Shown here one piece after another: positions 27,242 to 35,565 of a stretch of DNA of 64,000 nucleotides. The notes beneath the pieces were generated by a model. The model saw only the letters and a list, made by a program, of their open reading frames with translations, did not search any database and was not told where the DNA came from. Where the stretch lies: the NCBI GenBank assembly GCA_014804485.1, contig JAAUZT010000010.1, forward strand, positions 62,875 to 126,874. The letters are read 5' to 3'. The position numbers were made by a program, and so were the translations under genes. Position 1 is the first letter of the stretch, and every line of letters begins with the position of its first letter. This DNA is from Lachnospiraceae bacterium. GTDB taxonomy: Bacteria > Bacillota > Clostridia > Lachnospirales > Lachnospiraceae.

Positions 27242-27270
27242 TGTATAGCAAGCTCCCTCTTAAAAGACAA
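27242..27270 (-). promoter_or_regulatory. Candidate sigma-A promoter upstream of the sialyltransferase-like gene
   Basis: On the minus strand TTGTCT (27270-27265), 17 bases, then TATACA (27247-27242), preceded by TGC for an extended -10. The next start codon is about 85 bases downstream. It shares TTGTCTTTT at the -35 and TGnTATAC at the -10 with the candidate at 17968-17996. It lies entirely in the gap after the NeuA stop codon. Confidence 0.45.
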
Positions 27271-27282
27271 ACACGCTCATAA

Positions 27283-27975
27283 TTAAGTTAATCTTTTCGA
27301 CAATATATATTCCGCCAGCATAAAATCGTACTCCGTGTCAATATCGACAGAGCTCGCAGACGACATCTTGTAGGCGTAGCAACCTTGATCATAGGGACTT
27401 TCCATTTCCCAAAGATAGGATTCCTTCAAAATATATAACGCTCCGTTAATTCGATAATAAACAGGCAGCAACTGGCTCGGTGTGGAAGCGATTTCTCCGG
27501 ATATAAAACCATCCATCCGACAATCTTCCTGTAATGTATTGGAATAAAGAGGTGAATGCTCCATTTCACATACACTGACTACTGCGTTCGCCCCCATACG
27601 GTCAAACAGTTCATATCCCTGTCTGATATCTTCCGCCGTTCTCAGCGGCGACGTCGGCTGTAAGACACATACACTTGCGAAGCTCTCCTCCAAGGATCTG
27701 TAACCGTCCAAAACCTCTTTTACTAAATCCCACGTACTCGCCATATCTGAAGAATTTTCCTCTTGTCTCAGAAAAGGAACCTCCGCACCATATTCGCGTG
27801 CAATTGCGGCGTATTTCTCCGAATCGGTCGATACCATGATTCGATCAAACACACCGCTATCTATCGCCGCAATAACTGAATATGCTAAAAGAGGCTTATC
27901 CCGTAAGTCTTTGATATTTTTGTTTTTAAGCCTTTTAGAACCGCTTCTCGCCGGTATAATCGCCAAATTTTTCAT
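27283..27975 (-). CDS. neuA: CMP-nonulosonate (sialic acid) cytidylyltransferase, NeuA
   Basis: Activates a nonulosonic acid with CTP to the CMP sugar. At 230 residues it is the single-domain length of NeuA/LegF. The P-loop-like IIPARSGSKRLKNKN is at about 5-19, then STDSEKYA, LQPTSPLRTAEDI and a C-terminal DIDTEYDF that completes the Mg-binding site. It directly follows NeuC copy 2 (47 bases). With neuD and neuB (35827-37499) it forms a sialic-acid-type set, interrupted by the import cassette. It differs from the fused NeuA at 14052-15686, indicating a separate product. Confidence 0.92.
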   Translation of the reverse strand: MKNLAIIPARSGSKRLKNKNIKDLRDKPLLAYSVIAAIDSGVFDRIMVSTDSEKYAAIAREYGAEVPFLRQEENSSDMASTWDLVKEVLDGYRSLEESFASVCVLQPTSPLRTAEDIRQGYELFDRMGANAVVSVCEMEHSPLYSNTLQEDCRMDGFISGEIASTPSQLLPVYYRINGALYILKESYLWEMESPYDQGCYAYKMSSASSVDIDTEYDFMLAEYILSKRLT

Positions 27976-28022
27976 TGATACTCCCGCTTACTTCTCCTAA
28001 ATTATAATTGTTGCAAATACCC

Positions 28023-29210
28023 TCAGATATCAAACTCGATATTATAAAATTTCTTTTTCAAATCAATCTCTGCCCCATCTTCTTCAATCAGATATTCCTT
28101 GATCCGACTGACAATACTCTCGGAGGGCTTTGCACCCGACTGTTTGCGCAACAGAATATCTTTTGCTATCTTTCCCCGAAATTCTACTGTCTCCACTTTT
28201 TTCATCGCTTCCTTGATCGCTACGGTATCAGGAGCACAGTTTACAATACTGACGGCCTGCACTCTTCCCCTCTGCCTGTCTCCGATATTGACCGTGGGAA
28301 CTCCCAGCGCCGGCGCCTCCAGAATCCCGCTGGAAGAGTTTCCTATTACCATAGAACAATACTTCATGGCTGACAGATAGCGGATCATTCCCAACGACTC
28401 CGTCAAAAATATCCTCTCTCTTCTTTTCTCAGCGAATTTCTCCAGACACTCGTTAATCATTCTGCCTCCGGCATCCACATTGGCCTTCGTGATCAGATAA
28501 CGATACTCTGTCATCTCGTCCATCACCCGTAGCAATTCATTTATCTGTTTAATCCCACTGCCTTCCTCCAGTGTCACCGGATGAAACGTGACCAAACAAT
28601 ACTTTTCTCCCAAGCTAAACTGTATCGCTTCCTCCAATTCTGACTTCTCCAACAGTTTCTGGCTAAGAATGTTTTCAACTCCTAATGCCCCCACGCAAAA
28701 CACTCTGTCCGGATCTTCTCCCAACTGGATAACCCTCTTACGATATACCTCTGTGCTTGTAAAATGAAGAAAACTCATCTTTGTAATGCCATGCCTGATG
28801 GCATCATCAATGGCGCCTTCCGTCACTTCCCCGCCATGAATATGTGCAATTGGTATCTGCGCATTCATGGCCGCAATACAGACCGCCATCGTCTCATAAC
28901 GATCACCCAGAACAACGAGCATGTCCTGCTTGTTTTCAGCAAAAAAATGCCCGAACCTTACAAGGGCTTCCGCCATCGTTTCGGACATTCCAACCGCACC
29001 GTCTTCTTTAGATATAATAGGAATCTTAGCCATAATCGTGATTCCGTCTGCCTCAATCTCACGATAGGTTTCTCCAAATTCCTTCTCCAGGTGCATGCCG
29101 GTAACAATAACATTCACATGCAATGCAGATTCTTCGCGCAGCTTTAATATAACATTCTTCAGCAATCCGTACTCAGCTCTCGTTGCTGTCAGCACACATA
29201 TCTCTTTCAT
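28023..29210 (-). CDS. neuC: UDP-GlcNAc 2-epimerase (hydrolysing), NeuC
   Basis: Produces ManNAc and UDP from UDP-GlcNAc, the entry step of sialic acid synthesis. The 395 residues keep the family motif RAEYG (11-15), TGMHLEKEFG, HIHGGE, STEVYRKRVIQLGE and GNSSSGILEAPALGVPTVNIGDRQ, which agree well with the E. coli K1 NeuC pattern. It begins two bases after the deacetylase stop; the ribosome site lies inside that gene, so the two are coupled. Its partner NeuB is probably copy 3 (35827-36858). This copy looks like a true NeuC, unlike the divergent one at 9-1157. Confidence 0.92.
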   Translation of the reverse strand: MKEICVLTATRAEYGLLKNVILKLREESALHVNVIVTGMHLEKEFGETYREIEADGITIMAKIPIISKEDGAVGMSETMAEALVRFGHFFAENKQDMLVVLGDRYETMAVCIAAMNAQIPIAHIHGGEVTEGAIDDAIRHGITKMSFLHFTSTEVYRKRVIQLGEDPDRVFCVGALGVENILSQKLLEKSELEEAIQFSLGEKYCLVTFHPVTLEEGSGIKQINELLRVMDEMTEYRYLITKANVDAGGRMINECLEKFAEKRRERIFLTESLGMIRYLSAMKYCSMVIGNSSSGILEAPALGVPTVNIGDRQRGRVQAVSIVNCAPDTVAIKEAMKKVETVEFRGKIAKDILLRKQSGAKPSESIVSRIKEYLIEEDGAEIDLKKKFYNIEFDI

Positions 29211-29212
29211 TT

Positions 29213-30166
29213 CTATTTATTATTTCCTCTATAGTTTTCACTTTTAGGCGGAAAATCATTGCAATCAAACCTCGGAAGCAGATAACGATCCTCAATTGCC
29301 AAATCCACAGCCCGAACCTCCGTTGTCATTCCCATCCTACAGCCTCTCTGCTGAATATATTCCACCACATCTTTATTATGACTTCCATAGGGATAATTCA
29401 TCACCCACCCATTAGTGTCTATAAATTCATCCATAACATCCAATGCTTTGGAAATATCTTTCTGCATCTGCTGTCGCGTTAAATTACCCAGCCAATAATG
29501 ATCATACCCGTGTATGCCGATGTGCATACCATGCCGCTTCATAGTGCAGATCTGTTCCCGCGACATATACAGTTCATACGCCAATACTTCCTCCGATACC
29601 CCTACATAGCGTTCAAACAGATCACTGGAAATAAGGTTTCTAGCCCGCTCCGGCAAAGCCGTCTGAAGCATACGTTTAACAAAAATCGTTTCCTTCGAAT
29701 CAAACCGATTTGCAACCGCATACTCCTCAAAAAGCTCCTCGTTAGACGGATAGTCGTACTCCCGCCCACGATAGAAATTCATTCTCTCAAATACATCCGG
29801 CAAAAGTCTTCTGATATCTGCCGCAGCAAGAATGTAATGAATTTTATTGACATCGAGGAGGCTGTGCATATCGAAAGTCTTGCCCGGTATAAAGAAAGAA
29901 CCCTGCACCTCCTCTTCTTCGAGCACAGGCATAACATAAGTAAAATTATCGATATATCCGTCATCAAATGTCAGAAGAACCGAATTCTCAGGAAGCATAA
30001 TCTGCCCATCGAGAGCCGCCAATACCTCTTCCGCCCGTACTACAGAAAAATTAGCTTTCAAAAAGGCGATCTGTTGCCGAAACAACTCTATATCCATTCC
30101 TTTAATATTCGGATATCTGCTGTGTTTCAAATCCCGAACATAGTGATACATAACAATATAGAGCAT
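29213..30166 (-). CDS. Polysaccharide deacetylase (NodB domain), carbohydrate esterase 4 family
   Basis: A 317-residue putative de-N-acetylase. The metal/catalytic motif LTFDDGY is at about 63-69, and the second histidine motif is IGIHGYDHYWLGNL (about 215). An insertion of roughly 80 residues separates them. There is no signal peptide or membrane segment, so it should act in the cytoplasm, unlike most peptidoglycan deacetylases. AGGAGG precedes the ATG. Its place between the acyl-transfer cassette and neuC suggests removal of an N-acetyl group from a sugar precursor, so that another acyl group can be attached. That is inference. Confidence 0.82.
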   Translation of the reverse strand: MLYIVMYHYVRDLKHSRYPNIKGMDIELFRQQIAFLKANFSVVRAEEVLAALDGQIMLPENSVLLTFDDGYIDNFTYVMPVLEEEEVQGSFFIPGKTFDMHSLLDVNKIHYILAAADIRRLLPDVFERMNFYRGREYDYPSNEELFEEYAVANRFDSKETIFVKRMLQTALPERARNLISSDLFERYVGVSEEVLAYELYMSREQICTMKRHGMHIGIHGYDHYWLGNLTRQQMQKDISKALDVMDEFIDTNGWVMNYPYGSHNKDVVEYIQQRGCRMGMTTEVRAVDLAIEDRYLLPRFDCNDFPPKSENYRGNNK

Positions 30167-30180
30167 GCTATATCCTCCTA

Positions 30181-30209
30181 ATTTTACCCAATACCATTCT
30201 CCTTGTCAA
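30181..30209 (-). promoter_or_regulatory. Candidate promoter ahead of the deacetylase gene
   Basis: A perfect TTGACA (30209-30204), a 17-base spacer and TAAAAT (30186-30181) on the minus strand. The AGGAGG ribosome site starts two bases after the -10, so a normal start point would cut into it. The match may be chance, or the transcript may have a very short leader. It is the only consensus -35 I noticed in a gap. Confidence 0.3.
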
Positions 30210-30275
30210 ATGCAGTGCTGATCATCCGGTCTCTTATATTTTCCAAGCAACTATATATATAATTAATTCTTGTAT

Positions 30276-31268
30276 CTAATAACTGCTTGGTCTGTCCTGA
30301 TCCCCATCCCCACGGTATAAATGTAGTTTATCCAACACATTACTTACAAAATAAATATCAACATTCCTTGCCTCAAATGGTTCAAAATAATTTGGAATAA
30401 TATTAACATCATCCGATTCTCTTTTTATAAAACCAGATTGACGCATAATATCGTCTGAAATTCCATAGCAATAGAAATCAATATATTCATATCCTCGCTC
30501 TTCCAATATACGATCCCATTCTCCCTCCAGGCCTATCAAATCTTCATCTTCACCAATATAATCAATGATTTTAGCCGCTTTTGAATGATTAATCTCCACT
30601 TCTCGCATAATAACAAAAGATCGTCTTTCTTTATTAACTATTTCATATATTTCATATCGATAAACAGGGTGGTCAAAATACCGGTGTTTTATGTACTCTT
30701 TATCCTTATAAGGAATCTTGGTGGCCAGATATTCCTCTGTAAGATATTTAAACATATCATGAAAATCTTCTACATGTTTCAAATAATTACCATTCTTATA
30801 TCCACTACTAAATTTTTTTTCTTTTATAATAGCAATATGATATTCATCCAAATTCCTAATTCTATAATAGTGATTCATTTTCTCAACATACTGCCCATAC
30901 ATTCCCAATACTCGTCCTGATGTATTCATATTGATACCCGGAGAACACATATAACGACAATTCGTTAATTCCATCAATGAATCCCTAATAGCTTTTCCTA
31001 ACATAAAATAATTACTTGGAATAACCTTCCAAAGAGCCCCCGCAATATCCGGTGTATACATGCCATTCATAGGAATATATCCTTCTACACCATATATTTT
31101 CCCATTCTCTTCAGCGATTATATATGTAAACATATCATTTCTATCTATATGTTGGTATTCCATAAATTCAGGTTTATTTGCCAAAATGTGATTTGAGCCC
31201 CAATACTCCCTTATAAACTCCATAACGCGTGGTATATCTTCTCTTTTTGCTAATCTAATTTCCATCAT
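30276..31268 (-). CDS. GNAT-like acyltransferase family protein ending in GDGDQDRP, module 2
   Basis: A 330-residue paralogue of the protein at 20459-21556. The N-terminal GNAT-like segment is IRLAKREDIPRVMEFIREYW. Shared blocks follow: IPYKDKEYIKHRYFDHPVY, YIDFYCYG, NIIPNYFEPFEARNVDI and the end GDGDQDRPSSY. It overlaps the ABC ATPase gene as TAATG and is last in the cassette AMP-ligase, ACP, binding protein, permease, ATPase, transferase. A second ATG one codon on is better spaced from AAGGA and may be the true start. Transfer of a carrier-bound acyl group to a sugar is inferred from the repeated gene company. No characterised homologue is known to me. Confidence 0.7.
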   Translation of the reverse strand: MMEIRLAKREDIPRVMEFIREYWGSNHILANKPEFMEYQHIDRNDMFTYIIAEENGKIYGVEGYIPMNGMYTPDIAGALWKVIPSNYFMLGKAIRDSLMELTNCRYMCSPGINMNTSGRVLGMYGQYVEKMNHYYRIRNLDEYHIAIIKEKKFSSGYKNGNYLKHVEDFHDMFKYLTEEYLATKIPYKDKEYIKHRYFDHPVYRYEIYEIVNKERRSFVIMREVEINHSKAAKIIDYIGEDEDLIGLEGEWDRILEERGYEYIDFYCYGISDDIMRQSGFIKRESDDVNIIPNYFEPFEARNVDIYFVSNVLDKLHLYRGDGDQDRPSSY

Positions 31269-32044
31269 TATCCTTCTTCTTGATTTGTTTGGTTATTAAG
31301 CTGCTCCATAATAATAGACATCATTTTCATCTTATCCACACTACTTCCGGTTGCGATATATGTGTTATCTAATGTAAACCCAATCTCACCCGGATTAGCT
31401 TTCATAATAACAATTCGGTCACCGATCAATACCGCTTCCTCCACTCCATGTGTAACAAAAACAACAGAAATATCATATTTCAGGCATTTTTCTCTTACTA
31501 ATTTCTGCAAATTATGTCTTGTAACCATATCCAGACTAGCAAACGGCTCATCCATAAGCAAAATTTTCGGTTTTAATGCTAATGCCCTTGCCACGGCAGC
31601 ACGCTGTTTCATTCCACCAGATAACTGCCGCGGATACCTATTTCTATATTCGTAGAGACCAACTTCTTTTAATACAGCCTCCGCCTCTAAAACAGCACTT
31701 TTTCGATCCAAAGCAGTTTTAGTTATTAAAAGCGCATGTACAATATTTAACAAAATGGATTTCCAGGGAAAAAGTTGATTAAAATCCTGAAAAAGAAGTA
31801 ATACATCTTTTGAGGGAGTACAATAATTACTATTATCGACTAAAATATTACCTTCATCAGGTTTTTCCAGTGCCGACATAATTCTTAACAGAGTAGTCTT
31901 CCCACACCCAGAATATCCCAAAATACAAAGTACAGATTTTTTCATTACTTCCAGTGAGATATCTTGGATAACTTTCTGTGTGCCTTCACTTGTTTGAAAT
32001 GATTTGCTTATATGATCTACTCTAAGTATAATATCCTCCGTCAA
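31268..32044 (-). CDS. ABC importer ATPase, SsuB/TauB/ThiZ type
   Basis: ATP-hydrolysing subunit of a nitrate/sulfonate/thiamine-precursor-type importer, about 258 residues. Walker A GYSGCGKTT is followed by LLLFQDFNQLFPW (Q-loop), the signature LSGGMKQRAAVARAL, Walker B ILLMDEPFASLD and the switch VTHGVEEA. The TTG at 32044 is chosen because it overlaps the permease stop (TTGA) with GGGGAGGGG ahead of it and gives the usual protein length; ATGs at 32062 and 32077 are alternatives with poor ribosome sites. It is coupled on both sides. The family imports small acids, sulfonates or pyrimidines. The substrate here is unknown, but the context suggests an acid used by the adjacent AMP-ligase. Confidence 0.85.
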   Translation of the reverse strand: MTEDIILRVDHISKSFQTSEGTQKVIQDISLEVMKKSVLCILGYSGCGKTTLLRIMSALEKPDEGNILVDNSNYCTPSKDVLLLFQDFNQLFPWKSILLNIVHALLITKTALDRKSAVLEAEAVLKEVGLYEYRNRYPRQLSGGMKQRAAVARALALKPKILLMDEPFASLDMVTRHNLQKLVREKCLKYDISVVFVTHGVEEAVLIGDRIVIMKANPGEIGFTLDNTYIATGSSVDKMKMMSIIMEQLNNQTNQEEG

Positions 32045-32835
32045 TTGCCTGCCCCTCCCCATTTTTCTACCGTACATTTTTCTATTAGTCGGAACAAAAA
32101 GGCTTCTACTATTACACCTATGATAATAATCATTAACACCCCTACTAAAACATTCGTTATATTTGCATATGCACGGTTTACATAAATATAATATCCCACT
32201 CCTCCAAGGGACCCTATCATTCCAAAGACCATTTCCGCACTAATTAACGCACGCCATGCCCTGCCCCAACCAATCCTTAATCCTGAAATAACATAGGGCA
32301 TCACCGAAAAAACATATATATCTTTGAAAATTCGAAACGGAGTCATTCCAATATTAAGAGCCCACTCTCTATAAACTTGCGGGACTGTACGAAAGCCTGT
32401 CAGCAAATTTGTCACTAAAGGCCATAGCACCCCATGTACTATTAATGCAAGCATAGCTCCATTTCCTACCCCAAACCACATCATAATTAATGGTAGTATC
32501 GCCATTCCGGGGAGTGGATTCAATAATGTACACAATGTCATAAAAAAACTTTCAAATACCTTTGAATATACACAACATAATGTAACCATAATTGCAATGA
32601 TAAAACTGATGATAAATCCAAGCAGCACCACGTAAAGTGAATTTAAAATCTGAAAAAAAAGTTTTCCCCTAGACAATTCATAAAACATCTGACTTACTAC
32701 TTTGGAACATGGGGGTAAAATATAATCATTCACCAGGCCTAACCGCGACGCAAATTCCCAAATACACAAAATAAGAATGGTCCATAAAAATGTCTGTCTT
32801 GATTTTGATTCCTTTAATTTATTCATCTTTTTCAC
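32041..32835 (-). CDS. ABC importer permease, SsuC/TauC type
   Basis: Inner-membrane subunit of about 264 residues with six predicted spans. The cytoplasmic coupling motif of the family is at RIFKDIYVFSVMPYVISGLRIG (about 168-188; EAA-like loop ending in GLRxGxGxA). An N-terminal WTILILCIWEFASRLG span is visible. It begins three bases after the binding-protein stop; GTG at 32835 is used, with ATG at 32826 as alternative. It works with the ATPase and the lipoprotein in the same cassette. An importer of this kind is out of place in a polysaccharide synthesis locus. Confidence 0.85.
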   Translation of the reverse strand: MKKMNKLKESKSRQTFLWTILILCIWEFASRLGLVNDYILPPCSKVVSQMFYELSRGKLFFQILNSLYVVLLGFIISFIIAIMVTLCCVYSKVFESFFMTLCTLLNPLPGMAILPLIMMWFGVGNGAMLALIVHGVLWPLVTNLLTGFRTVPQVYREWALNIGMTPFRIFKDIYVFSVMPYVISGLRIGWGRAWRALISAEMVFGMIGSLGGVGYYIYVNRAYANITNVLVGVLMIIIIGVIVEAFLFRLIEKCTVEKWGGAGN

Positions 32836-32838
32836 TTT

Positions 32839-33804
32839 CTATTTCGGTATATTATCATAATTAGGAAGATTCTCAAATTTTGTAGGTTCTTTTGTAAGTA
32901 TACCGGCCTCATATAAAAGTTCCGCCTGTTTATCATAACCTACAACTTCTTTCCTTGGCGGCATTCCTGCTAATACTCTGCTTACCTCTTCTTCCTCTAC
33001 TCCGTACAATGACGCTAATATTTGAGCTGTCTCCTCCGCATGATCAGAAATAAATTGTAGAGTTTCATTTTGCGCAGCCAGAAAGGCATCAATGATATCC
33101 TTATTTTCTTCTATATAATCAGAATGTGTTACAAACCCGTCTCCAATGCTATAATCCGTTATTACATCTGTCATATCCGCTATTAATTTCAAATTTTCGT
33201 TTTCCTCTGCCTTTACCATCATAGGGAACGAAAAAACTGCACCATTATAGTCGCTTGATGTCTGTAATGATGCAATTGCATCCGCCGCCGGTATTGGAGA
33301 AAGACAATCATCATATTTCATTGCGTCTCCGGAATACTCCTTACAATAAGCCAAAAATGCTATATGTAAATTTGTGCTCTTATTCGTTATAGCAATGCTG
33401 GAAGTACTGGAAAAGTCATCTATCACCTCAATATCGCTGGAATTACTGTAAATATTGATCGGTGTAGAGCCGGAAAAGGAAAGTAATGTTAATGGAAGCC
33501 CATTTTCATACGCCGCTATATATGTCATTAAAGAAAAATCTGCAATATCTACATTTCTTGAAATTATAGCCTCCCTTAAATCCGGTCCGGTAGCTATTTG
33601 ACTCCACTCAATCTCCACATCCGCTGGCAAATATTTCTCAAGTATTGCTTTTTCCTTCATAATCTGCGCTGTCGCCGAAACATATACCCCTGTCTGCGCT
33701 ATTCGCACTACACGTTTTTGTCCCTCCCCACTGCCACATGCAACAAGGCCAAAAACCAAGCTTAATAACACTAAAATTGCTGTAACTTTTCTCATTACCG
33801 ACAT
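32839..33804 (-). CDS. Substrate-binding lipoprotein of the ABC importer (NMT1/THI5-like)
   Basis: A 321-residue solute-binding protein. A lipoprotein signal occupies residues 1-23 (LVLLSLVFGLVAC, lipobox LVAC with the acylated cysteine), then the NMT1/SsuA-like periplasmic-binding fold: RIAQTGVYVSATAQIM, ATGPDLREAIISRNVDIADF, SFSGSTPINIYSN. The ATG at 33804 is used because AGGAG lies eight bases before it. This fold binds sulfonates, nitrate, pyrimidines, riboflavin or aromatic acids. No motif fixes the ligand. It lies 25 bases after the carrier protein gene and directly before the permease, so carrier and importer share one transcript. Confidence 0.87.
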   Translation of the reverse strand: MSVMRKVTAILVLLSLVFGLVACGSGEGQKRVVRIAQTGVYVSATAQIMKEKAILEKYLPADVEIEWSQIATGPDLREAIISRNVDIADFSLMTYIAAYENGLPLTLLSFSGSTPINIYSNSSDIEVIDDFSSTSSIAITNKSTNLHIAFLAYCKEYSGDAMKYDDCLSPIPAADAIASLQTSSDYNGAVFSFPMMVKAEENENLKLIADMTDVITDYSIGDGFVTHSDYIEENKDIIDAFLAAQNETLQFISDHAEETAQILASLYGVEEEEVSRVLAGMPPRKEVVGYDKQAELLYEAGILTKEPTKFENLPNYDNIPK

Positions 33805-33829
33805 TTTCAATTCTCCTCGATTATATCAT

Positions 33830-34069
33830 TTATTCATTTTTAATTTGCTTAATCATTTCCAAAAGTGTTTCTACCGTTTCAAAATTCTCCTGCTTTAAAC
33901 AAGTTCCGGCAATTTTTATATCAAATTCTTTCTCCAACAACGTGACTAACGTAATAATATCTAAAGAATCTAATAATCCCTGATTTAGTACCGTAGTTTT
34001 ATTTACATTTTGTAATGTAGGCTTTATCTGATTAATTATTCCAATAATTTCTTCAATCTCTCTATTCAT
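33830..34069 (-). CDS. Acyl carrier protein, module 2
   Basis: A 79-residue carrier. The attachment serine is S35 in NQGLLDSLDIITLV. Its ATG overlaps the AMP-ligase stop as TAATG and GAGGGG lies eight bases ahead, so ligase and carrier are made in step. It resembles the carrier at 20142-20369 in length and in the L-D-S-L motif but has a different N-terminal helix. It is probably loaded by the ligase encoded just before it. It is not likely to be the housekeeping fatty-acid carrier. Confidence 0.88.
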   Translation of the reverse strand: MNREIEEIIGIINQIKPTLQNVNKTTVLNQGLLDSLDIITLVTLLEKEFDIKIAGTCLKQENFETVETLLEMIKQIKNE

Positions 34070-35544
34070 TATTTCACCCCTCGTAATTCTTTTCTTAATA
34101 TTTTTCCATTATAGGCTCGTGGAAGCACATCCAATTCCTCTACTAATTTCGGTACTTTAAAAAACTCAAGTCTTTCCGTCAAATACGTCATAATCTCCTG
34201 ACGACTAAACACTTCTCCTCTCTTCATTACTACATATAGTTTGGGAATTTGTCCCACAACCTGATCCTCAACCGGAACACATACACACTCAGCTATTTTC
34301 TCATTTTTTAACATAATTTCTTCAATTTCAAGTGGTGCTATTTTATTGCCGCCACTATTTATTACATCATCCTTCCTTCCCAATAGATATATATTTCCAT
34401 CTTCTCCCCGATATCCAATATCATTTGTATAAATCTTACCATCTCGCAAAATTTTCTTGGTCAGTTCAGGTTCCTGCCAATATCCTTTCATGTTCATAGG
34501 TCCCTCAAACACCATACACCCTAGATGCTCTCTTGTTGCATCTATTACTGTCCCAACCTCATCAACAAAACTTACTGTTGTATTTACAGTTGGTCGTCCA
34601 ATACAAAACATCTTATCATGATCTTGACTAAAGTCAAAAATGCAGGTACACCCTGCTTCCGTTGCTCCATAAGTATTATACAATCTTACATCTGGTAATA
34701 ATCTTCTTAATTCATTTCTTTCAGTTTCCGTAATCGGTGCTGATCCCAGTTGGATAAATCGCAGTTGTTTATTAAGTTCACCCAATTTTTCTCCAGAAAA
34801 CTTTAACAATATTGACAGCATTGCCGGCACTAATGTAATTGCAGTCATCCGATACTTTTTTAACATGTCAAAAAAATCTTCCGCATAAATTACACCATCA
34901 ATAATGCCGATTGTACTTCCCCGATACATAGCGCCATAATATCTGCGTAATCCCAAAGAATGGTTGATCGGTGTCGGAATCAGTTCAATATCGTCTTCCA
35001 GTAAATTCACACTATCAATAACATTCTCTGCAATCGCTTTATTTGTCAAATGTGTAACTTCTATACCTTTGGGTTCCCCTGTCGTACCTGTTGTAAAAAG
35101 AATGTCTGCAAGACTTCCCTGTTCAGGAAATCTGTGTACTTGCTCTTGTACTTCTTTATCCAAATAAATTCCACTTTCACTAATATCTAACAGATTAATA
35201 TCTTTGACTGAAATATTCATTCTCCCGATTAACCATACAGATTTCATTCTTAACATAAGTTCAGAAATCCGCACATCAGACAGATTCTTTTCTAATGGTA
35301 TTACAACTGCTCCTATCAAATGAAGAGCCGAAACTGCAATCAAAAAGAAAGATGTCTGTTCAGCCGCTATTGCCACTCTTGTACCTGTCTGAATTCCCTT
35401 GGACATCAACAAAGAGGCATATCCATTGATTGCATTCCAATGCTGCCTATATGTGATCACGCAATTTCGTTCTAAAATACATTCCTTATCAGGATGTTCT
35501 TCTGACATCTTCTGTATATGTTGCAAAATAATTCTTTCTTCCAT
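34069..35544 (-). CDS. AMP-dependent acyl/aminoacyl ligase, stand-alone paralogue
   Basis: An adenylate-forming enzyme of 491 residues. FTTGTTGEPKG is at about 150-160, then YNTYGATEAGC, YTNDIGYRGEDG, GRKDDVINSGGNKIAP, and LPRAYNGKILRKEL with the C-terminal lysine. It is a paralogue of the ligase half at 18025-20052 but lacks the nitroreductase domain. The ATG at 35544 follows AGAGGA. It is first in the import cassette and coupled to the carrier protein gene. The inferred role is to activate an acid, perhaps the imported one, and load it on the carrier. The acid is unknown. Base composition is more AT-rich than in the flanking neuB gene. Confidence 0.86.
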   Translation of the reverse strand: MEERIILQHIQKMSEEHPDKECILERNCVITYRQHWNAINGYASLLMSKGIQTGTRVAIAAEQTSFFLIAVSALHLIGAVVIPLEKNLSDVRISELMLRMKSVWLIGRMNISVKDINLLDISESGIYLDKEVQEQVHRFPEQGSLADILFTTGTTGEPKGIEVTHLTNKAIAENVIDSVNLLEDDIELIPTPINHSLGLRRYYGAMYRGSTIGIIDGVIYAEDFFDMLKKYRMTAITLVPAMLSILLKFSGEKLGELNKQLRFIQLGSAPITETERNELRRLLPDVRLYNTYGATEAGCTCIFDFSQDHDKMFCIGRPTVNTTVSFVDEVGTVIDATREHLGCMVFEGPMNMKGYWQEPELTKKILRDGKIYTNDIGYRGEDGNIYLLGRKDDVINSGGNKIAPLEIEEIMLKNEKIAECVCVPVEDQVVGQIPKLYVVMKRGEVFSRQEIMTYLTERLEFFKVPKLVEELDVLPRAYNGKILRKELRGVK

Positions 35545-35565
35545 GATTTCCTCTTTCATAACCAA

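Noticed and set aside
30243..30290. CCAAGCA/TGCTTGG inverted repeat around the GNAT-like stop codon as a terminator
   Set aside because: The loop is over 30 bases of AT-rich sequence and no T-run follows on the transcribed side.
30813..30820. A8 tract in the second GNAT-like gene as a phase-variation site
   Set aside because: Runs of this length are common in AT-rich coding sequence and it lacks the adjoining repeat seen at the G9 site.
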